The position numbers were made by a program, and so were the translations under genes. The notes beneath the pieces are model-generated. The model saw only the letters and a program-made list of their open reading frames with translations, had not been told where the DNA came from and searched no databases. Below are positions 12,624 through 25,920 of a stretch of DNA of 64,000 nucleotides, piece by piece. Positions within the stretch are counted from its first letter, which is position 1. Each line of letters starts with the position of its first letter. This DNA is from Macrobrachium rosenbergii. Taxonomy: Eukaryota; Arthropoda; Malacostraca; Decapoda; Palaemonidae. Location of the stretch: the NCBI RefSeq assembly GCF_040412425.1, contig NC_089755.1:57953798-58017797 (forward strand). Direction: 5' to 3'.

Positions 12624-12686
<63 letters not shown>
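12477..12686 (+). mobile_element. (ATT)n-tailed retroposon copy (repeat B), opposite orientation
   Basis: GCTTGAATTTCAAGTAATGG and CATATGAATAGGGTTCATCT are the reverse complement of the 8383-8440 block. The (AAT)n tail at 12624-12686 is separated from it by about 70 bp of unrelated sequence. The flanking region to 13370 has no supported gene. Confidence 0.6.
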
Positions 12687-13373
12687 TCACGTACTGGTAA
12701 ATGCTGGAGACATAAAGACCCTTCTTGGGTAAATGTTTGTAGTATAATATAATAATAATAATATTTGGGCGGCTGTGTAAAGCTACATATATTAGTAATG
12801 TTTAATGTAACTTTTCTAGTTCCTGCTGTGCTCACATTGGGTATGTTGTCCATCATGAAACTGATAAATACCTTTTCAATTTGATGGAAGAAAAAAAATC
12901 TTTGAATATAACGGGTTATATTTGTTAATATCTTCCTTTCCGTATTGAATCATTGTAATGCTGTTTGATCTGACTAAGCAAATCACGCCATAACCAGTCA
13001 TAAACGTGTTAGTGCCTGATATTTAACTCGAGGAGTGAGATATGCAAATTATTAAATGATGTAATTTCCTGGAAATGGCAATAACTTGAGTAACGTTGAA
13101 GGGAACACGTTTGTAACTGCCGTTTGGATGCTTGAAAACGGCTAATTTGAGGCGGGGGGAGGGCGAGGCCTCGTAGATTAACATTTCATTGATTAACAGG
13201 TTTATTCTGTACGGAACTGTACGTCTTTATAACAGCCATTTAATCGGGAAACGGTTGAAATCATAATCATCAACGACATTACCCTAAAAACGGCCGTAAT
13301 GTAAACAGAGGAAATATCGCACACAATCAATATCCTTCGGAAATACTTACACGGATGCTGTACTCTCGAGTTC

Positions 13374-13421
13374 CGACCAATCAAAAACGGGTTTGAGTAA
13401 ATGCGATGTTCTGATTGGTCG
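13374..13421. promoter_or_regulatory. Paired CCAAT boxes as inverted repeat, inferred rabaptin promoter
   Basis: CGACCAATCA at 13374-13383 and its exact reverse complement TGATTGGTCG at 13412-13421 face each other with a 28-bp gap. Each contains a CCAAT core, the binding site of NF-Y. They lie about 430 bp upstream of the proposed rabaptin ATG. Convergent CCAAT pairs are typical of TATA-less housekeeping promoters. No convincing TATA box is visible between here and the ATG. Confidence 0.5.
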
Positions 13422-13768
13422 ATCCAACTTCACCAAATAAGCAAGGAACAGGTTCCTTGAGACTCGTAACTGGCCGAGAGGAGTAAATACGCAAGTGTGG
13501 GTCTGTCAAAAGAGATGTTCATTACGAAGGCATAAATGTTCCGTTGCTGTTTATTTTAGAATAAGCAAGAAATAAGGTACTAAAATATTTTATAAAATAA
13601 ATTAATGTAATTATTTAATATATTAAATATAGGAATACTGATAAATTAAAGATAAATACGTAATTTATCGATAATTTCAGACTCAGATCCAAAACGAACG
13701 CCTCGTATGTAAACAAGTTCCAGTACTTATGGCAATTCCTTGAAGAAGAAGCAGCTGATCAACAACCG

Positions 13769-13828
13769 ATGACAGGCCCAACGAAACTCGACTTTATGAA
13801 CCCCATGCGAATATTCGAGGGCGTCTGA
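13769..13828 (+). promoter_or_regulatory. Possible upstream ORF in the rabaptin 5' leader (19 codons)
   Basis: An ATG at 13769 opens a short frame ending in TGA at 13826-13828, 25 nt before the proposed rabaptin start at 13854 and in a different frame. Two more ATGs (13796, 13805) lie in the same short frame. If transcription starts upstream of 13769, ribosomes would meet this frame first. The transcription start is unknown, so this is a weak regulatory suggestion. Confidence 0.25.
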
Positions 13829-13853
13829 ATTCGCGCAGGAACAGGTCACACCC

Positions 13854-13902
13854 ATGGCGGAAGAAGAAGGGGGCGTCCCGAGAGAAACGGGGAATATGGA
13901 AG
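13854..13902 (+). CDS. RABEP1: Rabaptin exon 1 (start codon; GC splice donor)
   Basis: Sixteen codons beginning [16 protein letters not shown] plus one base (phase 1). An in-frame TGA at 13797-13799 bounds the frame upstream. The ATG has G at +4 but C at -3, so its context is only fair. The donor reads AG|GCAAGT, the strong consensus expected for GC-AG introns; no GT donor fits the phase. Phase 1 matches the exon 2 acceptor. The acidic leader has no visible homology, so the assignment rests on phase, position and promoter context. Confidence 0.72.
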
Positions 13903-16900
13903 GCAAGTTTTAACGTACGAGTTCAAGAGCCTACGGTAGGTTAGGCGGTGGGAAGTAGTATGCCACCCTATGGCAACCGTATGGGACACGGCAGCCCAAC
14001 CTAAACCCGTATATTGTTTTGGTTGACAGTTTCGGATATTGGTTGGGTTTTGTAACGTATTTTCGGAGGCATTGGGTGGCGTATGGTTGGTGACATCGTT
14101 TCTGCCGTGTTCCATAGCATGTGGGGAGGCTAGCCTAACCTCCATACCTACGGGGCCTGGCTGACCCACTAAGGTTAGATTAGGCTACCCTAGGTTATAT
14201 CGTAATGTCTTATTTATTTGTTTTTGTATTTTCCGAGACATTCTTTGCTTATAGCTTGGCTTCAAAGATAGTTTGGTTGTGTGGCCCAGTGCTGACGACT
14301 GGTTCTCACTCTTAACCTTAAGGCGGCCCACTGGTAGGTTTTGCTCAGGTAACCTGTTTTATTTCAGCGGCCTAAACGTACTATACTGCTGTTGATGTGT
14401 GTTTTATCTTCATTTTTAAGACAGAAATCTTTATTCATGTCCAACACAATAAAGGCTTCATTTTTAAGACAGAAATCTTTATTCATGTCCAACACAATAA
14501 AGGCTTAAATGGACAATTAGGCTAAAGGTAGCCTATGCCAGTCTTGAACTTAACCTAACTTAACCTCTTGTATGTAGTATGATACTTATTGCTTCGCTGA
14601 CTAGTCCCTCCTGTTCAATTCTAAGCTATTTAATGTCAGAGAATAAGACTTGATCGTGTGTTATAGCCACCTCAATTTAGAATTATATTTTGGTTACCTA
14701 AATGTTTTGGTGTCACCTACCTTAAGTCAAAATTTTCATTATTCATTACTTTGCGATGCATAAATTCTTGACCCAGGTAACAGTTAACTATAGATATTTG
14801 ATACTTGAACCTCATTTTTTTCCCCCTCAGTTGTAAGTTAGAGAGTAAGATTTTATTCATACATCAGCAGGCTATAATCTAGTTTCTCTTGGAGTGATTG
14901 TCCAGTATCTGATTATAGGCCCTTGTAGGTAGGGCACTAATGACATACTCCCAAAGACCATTTTAACTTACGTAACCTGATGTAAGATGCCATTACCTGA
15001 TGGATCTTACTCAAGGGCAAATTGGAGGATTATGACTGAAATGAAGAAATATAAAGTTGTTTTAGAGCATAATTGGCTTTGTGTGTATGAAACTGATGTA
15101 TTTTTGTATATAGAGTACTTGATGTGAAATAACTTAAAATAACAATAATAGAAAATTCAGTACATTTCATTATTTTAACTTACATGACCTGATGTAAGAT
15201 GCCATTACCTGATGGCTCTTACTCAAGGGCAAATTGGAGAATTATGACTGAAATGAAGAAATATAAAGTTGTTTTAGAGCATAATTGGCTTTGTGTATAT
15301 GAAACTGATGTATTTTTATATGCACAGTACTTGAAATAACACCATAATAGAAAATTCAGTACATGTTCATTACTTTCAACGCACGAAAGGCAGACAAATG
15401 TGTATATTATTGTAATAGGTGTTACTGTGACGGTGTTCAGAGAGAGAGAGGCTTCAAGTATTGCATTTCACATGGAAATATTGTGCTTAATACATGGTTC
15501 GAATTGTGTCGTTATGTTGAATTTTTTTTATCGCAAAGTACTTTACTCACCTTAAGTTCATTACTGACAGTTATGTTTTTTCCCACAGAATTGCTCGAAA
15601 GAATAAAGCAGCTAGAAGAACGAGAAAAGCAGTTGGTGGAGGAACAGAATCGTCTCCAAGAAGACTTCGGTCATCGTCGTGCAAAGCTCAAGGAGCTCTA
15701 TTTGCAGAAGGAAGGTTAGTGCATCCATAGGAACTGGAATTTTCCAACTGTTGTTTTAAACTTGACATTTGGGCCCACAGTGAGGAGTGGGAGAAAGATT
15801 TTGAGTTAAATAATTAAGGATAAAAAAGCTTGTGTGTAGTTTGTTCCCCAGTGTGGCAATTGTCTGGCCATGAGTATGCCAAGGATTGTTTGTCATTAAG
15901 TTCCTAGCCATTGCCAAGAGGTTCCTCTTGACTCTTGGAGCCTTGTGGTCGTTGGATGGTTCACAAACTTTTCTTCATTCTTCTCAATACTTTTAAAGCT
16001 TAAAGAGTAATGGGCCTCAAGTACTTGCTGAGAGTTTGTTGGTTAATTTAATTGGATGATAAGATCATAAAATAAAATAATAAATTCTTCATTGTTTTGT
16101 GGGTGCCAAACCTAACTTGAATTACTGATGAAAGCAACTTATAAGGAAAATACTGGAAAAGATGGAGAGGTGTCTATAATAGACATGTATCCTGCTTTTT
16201 GAAAATGGTGGTTAGCATCAGCACGATATCCTTATTACAACAGTGGGGACTGTTCAACAATTTAGCAATTAAAGTGATAAAAAGATGACTGGTTGCTTTT
16301 CATTATGGCATTGTGTCTCTTCAGCAGATTTAGAATGCTGATGCTTGGCAAATTACTAAATCCACAGGGAGAGGTACAAAAGATGGTAGCAGAGGCTCCC
16401 TTGTGAAATATACCTTTTATGGTTAGATTTCAGATTTTACTTCATTTTTATATATGGGTCCACCATTTTTACAACCTTAGATGTTACTTATTAATTAGTA
16501 CATCAGTGGGATCTTAGTTAATCATCAGATTTTACAGCTTATTAGGATGCCAGGCATCAAAGGCACCTGATAAGCTTAGGGCTGTGTAACTGATATAATT
16601 TAAATGCTGCCACCAGATGGCGTCTGGCACAATAGTTTGGTAAGGAATAAGATTTAAATTTAGAAGCTGTATATAACATTTGTATACACAGTAACATATT
16701 TCGCTTTTAAGAGAAAATAAATTTAGTTCTCTGTGCTCTTCAGTATTATCTATTAAGACTGAAGTGATAGAGATAAAATTATAACATTTCCAGATGTTAC
16801 ACCATGCGTTTGTCCCAATAACGTCAGTGGGTTATAGCCTATGTGGTCACTGCTTTAGATTTCTCTCTGCATTGTGACAAAGCAGAGCTCAACTAAAACT

Positions 16901-19900
16901 TGTTTAATTTTGCAGAAGAGCTACGAATTAAAAATGAACAAAGCAGTACAACGGAGACAGAACTCGAACTGCTGCGAGCTCAGTGCAGGCAGTTGCAGGA
17001 AGAGTTGGAGGAAGCTCGCAGCGCTGTCACCATCGCTCAGTGCACGGCTGAGAATGACATCGCCGTTGAGCAGCGTAAATGCCAGGAAGAGATCGCTACA
17101 GTCCAACAGCTTATGAAAGGTGAGACTCAGATAACTTGACAGTATAGATGTGGTTGTCATGCTATAGTGATCTTTTCTAGTTTGGCAAACCTTTTTCACC
17201 TTGCAGGTATCACTTCAACTCAACAGACACTTTTGGGGGTCTGGCTGTCATATAAGCAGTGAATTCTATTAAGCAAAGACCTTAGGTGGCACCGTGCACT
17301 TGAAGAGTTTCCAGATATCTTACAGCTAACAGTAGTTCCACACAGCAGTTCCCAACCTAAACTCACTTGAGCTTTACACTTTACATTCAGTTAACCCTTT
17401 TGCTTACCGATGATGTATATGAATGTCATCCAAATTTAAGTCCTTGCCTTACTGATGACTTCTCCAAACGTCAAAAAAAAAGATTACTTATAGAATGTGT
17501 AATCAGCTGCAAAATGAAACAAAATTGAGAGGTCTACCTTGAAAACTGTCGGAGATATGCATCTTTGAACAAATAAAGTCACTGCCTCTACCCTCAGACG
17601 TAATTTTCATAAGAGTCATAAGCGAAAGGGTTGAAGAGATTCATTTGAAAATATGTTACATCTAAAATGGCAGCGTAGCTAAAAATAATCATAATTTAGT
17701 AAAGTACAAAAGTTTGGAAACTGAGGTCTGTTAAGTAGAAGTGTTACTTTGATTTCCTTTCTTTCAACACAGTTCGTCTTGTAATAGATTATTTCAATCA
17801 GGATCAGTAAGCTAAAGGTCTGAACTCATTTTGGGCCGTCTGAAGAATGTGTTCTTGGAATATAGTTGGAAATAGAAGCATTTAAATGTTGAAGGAGTTG
17901 GATAACTCTTCCCTAAAATGGAAAACTCTAGTATCTGCAAAATTTTCGAAATTGAGACATGCTACCCATTGGGCTCGTGAAACACAAACTACACAAGTTA
18001 CTGCAGTTTCAGAATGATTCATCAATGCTTTCCACAAGTTTTTAGGGGGTCCCATTTGCAGTATCTGCAAAATCGTAGTAAGGCCAGGGAAAACTGCAGT
18101 ACTGACCATTTTTCTCAGTTTTGCATTTTTGCAGATACTGAGGTCTTCCATTGTAGGGCAAGACTGTTCTGTCAAGGTATAGGAAAAGAAAGTTCCTTAG
18201 TAGCAGTTAGCAGTTTGCTTGGGAAGTTAAAAAGTGCATGTGTACGAGACTTTCTTTTTGTTGAGTGTCTTGTCTTTACGATTTCATGTTTTAGTAAACA
18301 TCACATTGCCATCACAAAGGAAATCCGTCAATATTGATGTTGAGTTGTAGAGTTCTTCTTTATACAGTACTGTAACAGAATTCTTTAACATAGAATTCTT
18401 CTGTATTAAAGTTATTAGATAGAAATAAGAGAATTTTTCTTAGTCAATGAAGTCCCTCTAAAATTATTGTCAAAAGGAAATGGAAAGTATGAAATATATT
18501 ACAGCATGTGTCTCAGGCTAGAAAGGCAATTTGTTGCATTTTTCTTGCAGGGAGAATACTTTTTATCATACATTTGGGTAAAGCAAATCTCTCTTGGTGT
18601 TATATATGTAGAACATTTAAAAGCCTTGTCTAAAAATGTAGTGTAATTTTCTCAAAGTATTTTGGAAGCAGATTTTCAGTATTTGAGAAATCACTTACCT
18701 TAGGTGTTTCTGCAAACTTTGAAAATGTCTGTGGTATAAAGAACCAATGTGAAATTCGTTGGTATCATTAGCAAATAAAGTGTATTACTGTAGTCTTTGT
18801 GTGCACTTGATAAGTAGGAGTTCATGACAAAGCCATAGGAATTTTAAGAGGGTACAGAATCTCGAGTTTTTAATGTGATTTGTTCTGAACTTTTAACTCT
18901 TAAATGCTTTTATGCGCCTTAACAAAATGCATGGGAAATTAGCATAAGAAAAAGGCTCTCTCTCTCTCTCATACAGATTTTATTCCTTGTATTAGAATTT
19001 AATGTAGATAATAGATACATTTAGGGTTAAGATGTATCAATTGTATTTGTGATTATTTTGTTTTTACAAATTTTTCCTTCATTGATTCTTTTAATGGCTG
19101 TCTATAATGATTGTGTTAATCATTTTTGATAATTAGTGGTCATGATTTCAGCTTCGGTACATATACAGTTATTAACTGTAGAACTACCTTCTACCTTTTA
19201 GAGTATTCTGCTAAATGAAACCTTAGTGGAATTGAACTCAGATTCTATTCCCCCTGTTAGGACCCTTTACTAGTTGACAGATAAGGAAGAAAGATTACAT
19301 TGTGCTGTGATGAAGTGATGTCTGTATAAATGATGAGTAAGATAGTCACCATGTACAGTTTATCATTTTGAGAGAGATATATATATACTGTCTTTAAAGT
19401 CACCATGTACAGTTTATCATTATGAGAGAGATATATATATACTGTCTTTAAACCTTGCACTTTGATCCAGTATCGGATCACTGCAAAAGATTACACAGAG
19501 TAGTCCTAGTTCACCTTGCAGTTGGGGTAGACAGTAAGCATGCACTGTGTTGTGGCATAAGCAGGAACCTCACGACATATATGTAATTGTTCTCGTAAAA
19601 TGTACCTAAATCTATCATTGTAAATGACTAGTTGCTTTTAAACTGTCGAGTTATCAGCAAACGTGCTGATAGTTGGAGTGATAGCACCAAGGTTACTCGT
19701 GATAATGAGATAGCACGAGATAGGTTCAGAGGCTTTTAAGTTACACTTGCATTAATTTGAGGGTAGTTGGAAGACCCTCTGTTCTTGGTGACCGTATTAT
19801 TTTATGTCCTGAGGGACATTAGTAGTGACTTCAAGCTTTCCTTCCCAAAGAAGAAGTTTAGATGTATTTATTTGGAAAAGAGAAAGATTGGAATCACTAC

Positions 19901-22144
19901 CCAATGTGTTGTTATTGTATAGCTCAAAGTTACAGTAGGCATCTTGTTGCTTCAAAAGATTTATGATAATAAATTGGCACGATTTTATTTTATCTTGGCA
20001 AGATTGAAGGAGCAGTAATTGTTTCAAATGAGATTTTACTTGTGCAGTACATAGGTATATCTGTATACTGTGTACTGAAGTTTATTTTTAATTAATGAAA
20101 ATGATAGATGATTCTGCCTATGTTTTTCTGTTCATTGATTTTTATAAGCAGGTCATCAATGATGTTTTAGTTAATAGTTTACTTCCAGAAGCTACTTTCT
20201 TTTGTATACTTATTTTGTATATATATTGCTTCCTCTTCTTTTCTTTTTGTAAAACTGATAGGATTGAAGCATCTCTTCAATAAACAGTGCTTTCTTTTAA
20301 ATTCCGAAAAGTTCCTCTTCTATTTATGCAATACGTGTATAGAATTGGTAACATGAAGCCTCATTTACTGGTACACTTCGTCATTACTGCCGCACTGCAT
20401 TCAGTATGAAAACGTGTGTTGAGTGGAATAGAGTTGTGGGAATGAAAAATATCCCTGCATGAGTAGAAATCGTTAAAACGTAACTTCAAATGAAAGTGAA
20501 CAGTTACCATGGAGATTCAGAGCAACAGCGAGCTCTTGAAGAGCGTTACGCGAAAATTTACCCGCCTTTTCTCTCCGGACGATGGCGGTGCAAGCAGCGA
20601 TGGAGGTAAGACTTACGTCCAGCAATGATTTATTTGTGAAGGGAAATATGAAGGAAAAAGAGATGTATTTTAAACAATCATTAGGCCTATGTTATTTAGA
20701 TATCAAGCTTGCCAGTGTATTTTAAACAGTATTTAGGCCTGTGTTAATGTTGAGCAGTGAATTTATGGTATTTGGGAAGGGAAATGAAAAGGAAAAGAGT
20801 TGCATTTAAAAAGTAATTAGGCCTATAGTAATTGGATATTAAGCTTGCCAATGTATTTAAGCAGTAATTAGGCCTATGTTAAGCAATGTATTTATTTGGA
20901 AAGTAAATGAAAAGGAAAGGAGATAGATTTAAAGAGCAACTAGGCTTATATTAATTAGATATCAAGCTTGCCAAGGAATTTCAACAGTAATTAGGCCTAT
21001 GTTAATTGGGTATTAAGCATGCCAACTTCAGGTGAGCCTCAAAGGACGTAGGGATGCTGTAAGTTCTGTTTTGAAGGAAAGTAAAAAGTGATGAAGGAAT
21101 GATTTATGATTGCACATGAAATGTGTATCATGATTGTATATGAGAAGTGATGCTGTATACAGCCATGCACTTGATATCAATGTTACCAAAACTGAAATCT
21201 ATAGGGAAGACAGGTTGTGGTTTCCTTATATTGCAATGATGTTGATGATGTTGTTAGTCTGAAAATCAATTGGGATGTTAGAATGATGTCATGTCTTATT
21301 GTCATAGCAAACTTGGTTACTCTACAGACTGAATCAAGATCATAGTGGAAGCTAGATTTAGAAATAGACTGAATCATAAAAATATGTTTATTTTCAATAA
21401 GAACACTACAATGTTAGCTTGAAAGTGAGGATATCCAGAGTTGAAGATGAAAATATAGTAGTTGCCTTTGGTTAAAAAAGGGAAGACAGTTAAAAGTAGA
21501 TTAGTCCTTTGGATTTCTTCACGAACAAAATTTAGGCCTATGATGTGTAACTTTGGGTGTGTTTGCTTGAACAGATAAATAGTGTGTTCTTATCATCTTA
21601 GCAAGATTTTGGAATGGTTACATACCCTGGTAATCATTTTACCAGTTTGATAACTGGTAAAATAATGTGCATCACAGTCAGTAATTGATGTTTGTTCAGT
21701 GAATCAGCCTTGGAGTTCTAAATTGAAACTAGACTCATTTCATATATGCAAAATTAAATTTGTATGTTTTCCATGAAAAAGGTTGCCATTTAATCGTCTT
21801 TTAAAGGGCTAAGTTTGGTTCTTTTTCATTACTAATTTGTGCTCCGAGTATGACCCCTTTTATCGATACACGTGACCAAAGTTTCAAGGTCAGTGGCCGA
21901 GATTACAAAAAAATTTGATAAACGGAAAATACACCAATGGATCTTAAGTGGTGATAGTGTAAGGTTAATTTTACTGTTAATGTTATTACTTCTGTTAAAT
22001 TAGACTCATAAGAAAGCTTACCAAACTCTGTAACCTCAGTATAGGCCTAAGATTTCAGAAATGAATAGAGCAGTTCTCAGGATAAATTAGTTTCGTAAAC
22101 TTATACATGCATTATCCAAACCATATGGAATACGTGCTGCTTCA

Positions 22145-22212
<68 letters not shown>

Positions 22213-22351
22213 GGCAGGAGGGAAGCCGGACCAATTGCAATGGTGACTTATGTGTTTGCGTGGAAATGTAATAAATGGATCAATGATTTGTTGGCAGTCG
22301 TGACAAGATATAATGCAATAATAATGATAATAATAATAATATTTATTATTC

Positions 22352-22398
<47 letters not shown>

Positions 22399-22486
22399 GT
22401 GGGGGTGTTTACGATACCACAGTTTTTTTTAGCAAACCTGTCGGTGCGTTCATGTCATAAAGTCCTTGACTGTCATGCGGATAACT

Positions 22487-22551
<65 letters not shown>

Positions 22552-23921
22552 TGACGTTTCCCCGTATGCGGTTAACCACCAACCTTGGGACTCAACAATG
22601 AATTGTAGAGCCGTTTACGGGTTGGAAAATGCATTTTAAATCAGAAAACTATGTATATTTATTATTAAATTACACTGAGAATGTTTCGAAACATTAGATT
22701 TAACGTAATTCAACGTAATTAACGTAAAAGTCATCAAGAGGCTGTCACCCGGCAGCCGAAAGTTTCGTCACAACTCGGTGTTGGCAACACTGACATCGAT
22801 ACTCAATGCGAGCCGGAGTTGGCAATATTGATTGGGTCTAAATGTGTTTGAACTAGACACAAGACAGACATTTTTATAAGTGAGGCTGGAGCCTAAATGT
22901 GTCTGCGTTTTGGGGAGAGAGTTTCAGCGACTTTCGGGCGATATATCGGGGTGTTTTATTAAGTCGTTTACGGTTTGAGAGAATGTATGGACTCGGAGAT
23001 AAGCTCAAGGAATGACATCGTTTTCAATGTCGGATAAATCGATCGTAGAAATCTGTCGTAGGAATGGAGTGAGAAGTGTGATATATATTGCTGTTAAATC
23101 ACTCGCCACATTGTATTTATTTTAAGTGCGAGATTTAGAGTTGTTTTAAATGTGGGATACCGATTAAGATGTTTCAAATATTACATTGAAAGGCGTTTTT
23201 ATAGTCGTTTCGAGAAAGGGCGTTTTCACCCGACCCCAGCGGCCGTGGGGAAACCAGCGTCAATCTTTTACCACCAACGCTAAAGTTTTCGTTATATTAG
23301 TTTGTTTTTCCTCTTAAATAACGACAATACAAACCAAATAACGCAAAGGACTGCCGAGAGAGAGAGAGAGTTGACGTACGGAGACCGGGCGACGGCGCAG
23401 CAATATAAATAAATAATGGTGGTCGCTAGTACAGAGTGGATATATTACCTTGGTGCTTCCAACGAGTGCAGCTGTGTCGGCATTGTAGGCGCCAAGTTGG
23501 CTGCAGAAGCAGCTTCCCCTTTTGCCAGACTGACTTCCGTTGAAGTTAACTTAACGAAGAAGTTATCACGCTGAAAATTAACGTCGCCGAATTCAGGGAC
23601 GTCTGACGTCAGCGCATTTCTTGACTTTTAACTTAAGAGTGGTAAGTTACGTTGACCTTTCTGGCTATGCGTGTGTAAGCGCCCAAATACAGACGTCAAT
23701 ATTCTAAAATTGTCGCGTTTTGAAGTTTTTCTGTGACGTGAAAAAGTCGCCAGAAGTTTTGGCACTGCAGATGGGATGCAACGCAGCCGGAACTAGTCGC
23801 TGATGAACGGTGTAATTTGCATAAAATTGGGACGGTTGGTAAGCTTGGTGTCACTGGAGCGCAACATGTGTTTCCTGTCCGTATTCATCCATCAGCTGTG
23901 CTGTACACCTTCTTCCCCCCT

Positions 23922-23985
<64 letters not shown>

Positions 23986-24088
23986 AACGGCTTGCAAGAA
24001 CACCTGCACGTGAATTGATAGTGATATTCTTGACGTGTGGCAGTTGGAAAATTTTGAGGCTGCACGTGTGTGTTAAGGATTGATGTAG

Positions 24089-24141
<53 letters not shown>

Positions 24142-24215
24142 GAACAGACGAACTTAAGTATTCGTGGACAGGTAGTAACGTCTAAATATTGCTGGTGTGC
24201 ATGTATAACATTTGC

Positions 24216-24271
<56 letters not shown>

Positions 24272-25847
24272 AGTAAATTGCAGAGTATTGTAATTGTACT
24301 GACACAATTGAAACAAGCATAGCAGATCTATAATTTGTTTATTTGTGCTTGATAAGTAACCAGATAGTGTTTGGTTGATTTATTGAATTATGTCAGAGTG
24401 GCTTGTTCGTTTGTGCTTGGCAAGTAACCAAAAAAAAAAACAGTGATTGATTGGATTATGTCAAGAGTGGCATAACAAGAGCGAAGTTGTGTGTTATGTG
24501 TTTAATTTTAGTGCTGTTAATATGAGTTGCAATTGTGCTACTTTAGCATAAGCAAAGATTCTGTATTTTGGATTGAATGAAAGCAATATGATTTATTAGT
24601 CTGATGTATTTATATGTTTTTATTTCCTCAGCTGTGGAAATTACTCTTTGGTTTGATAATTCCATTTGTTAGTGGAAATTTTTGAGCCTATTTTTCCTCA
24701 TAACTTCTGTTTAGAAGGATCTGTATCTAACTTTATTTCCTAAGTTAACAAAGATTTTTGCAGACCAATTTGACAATATTTACCAGGTGATCCCCTTCCT
24801 CATGGGTGGTTTTGGCTGGGCTGGTTGTATGTGAGTCTACGCCCCTGGAAGTTCCTCATTGGATGGGTCGATATCGAACTCGGCTAGCACTCTCCTAGGC
24901 CCCTTGTTCGATTCTCCGGCCGGCCAGTGAAGAATTAGAGGAATTTATATCTGGTGATAGAAATTCATTTCTCTCCAGGCCCCGTTAGTTCTTTGGCGGG
25001 GTTGATCCTCCGCTGTTGGCCCAGCCATTCCGAAAGAATTAGAGGAATTTATTTCTGGTGATAGAAGTTCATTTCTTGGTATAATGTGTTTTGGATTCCA
25101 CAGTAAGCTGTAGGTCCCGTTGCTAGGTAACCAATTGGTTCTTAGCCACGTAAAATAAGTCTAATCCTTCAGGCCAGCCCTAGGAGAGCTGTTCATCAGC
25201 TCAGTGGTCTGGTTAAGCTAAGGTATACTTAACTTTTACGCTCCTGGATTAGGCCTAAGTGTTGTGTGATTTGAATAGAATAAGGAGGTGACTCTTGCCC
25301 AACTTACAGACACCCCTACAGTTGATGAGCTAGAGTGGGTATCGATGAAATTGGTGCTCTATCACTTACTGTCCTTATTTCTTAGTTATCAATTCTTGGT
25401 GACATGGTTTCATATTTCTTAGTTATCAATTCTTAGTGACGTGGTTTTATGCCTTTTTCCGCAGAGGAAGTAGCAAATGCAGTGGGACAAACGGGAGGTC
25501 GTTATGAGCTGGAAATCAAGAGACTGAAGAAGTTAACAGAGAGACTCGAAGCGGAGAAGCAGCATTATCGTCGTCTATATGAGCGTCAGTTGGAAGTAAG
25601 TCTATCGTTATATTGAAACCTTTCTGTTATTATTAATATTATATTGATTATTAGTAGGTCTTTCTCCTCTTGATCGAGGACAGGATATGCTGTATATCAG
25701 ATTCACAATAATATTTGATGGTGAATTATGTCAGTTTTATAAAAACGTTACAAAAGCTTTCGAACCCCATTCTAGGTTCGAAAGCCTTTGTAACGTTTTT
25801 ATAAAATCAACATATTCACCAATGGATATTATTGTGGACCTGATATA

Positions 25848-25920
<73 letters not shown>

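Noticed and set aside
13930..14575. TTAGG-like blocks (TAGGTTAGG, AACCTAACTTAACC) suggesting interstitial telomere repeats
   Set aside because: Only one or two units at each site; below what chance would give in this composition.
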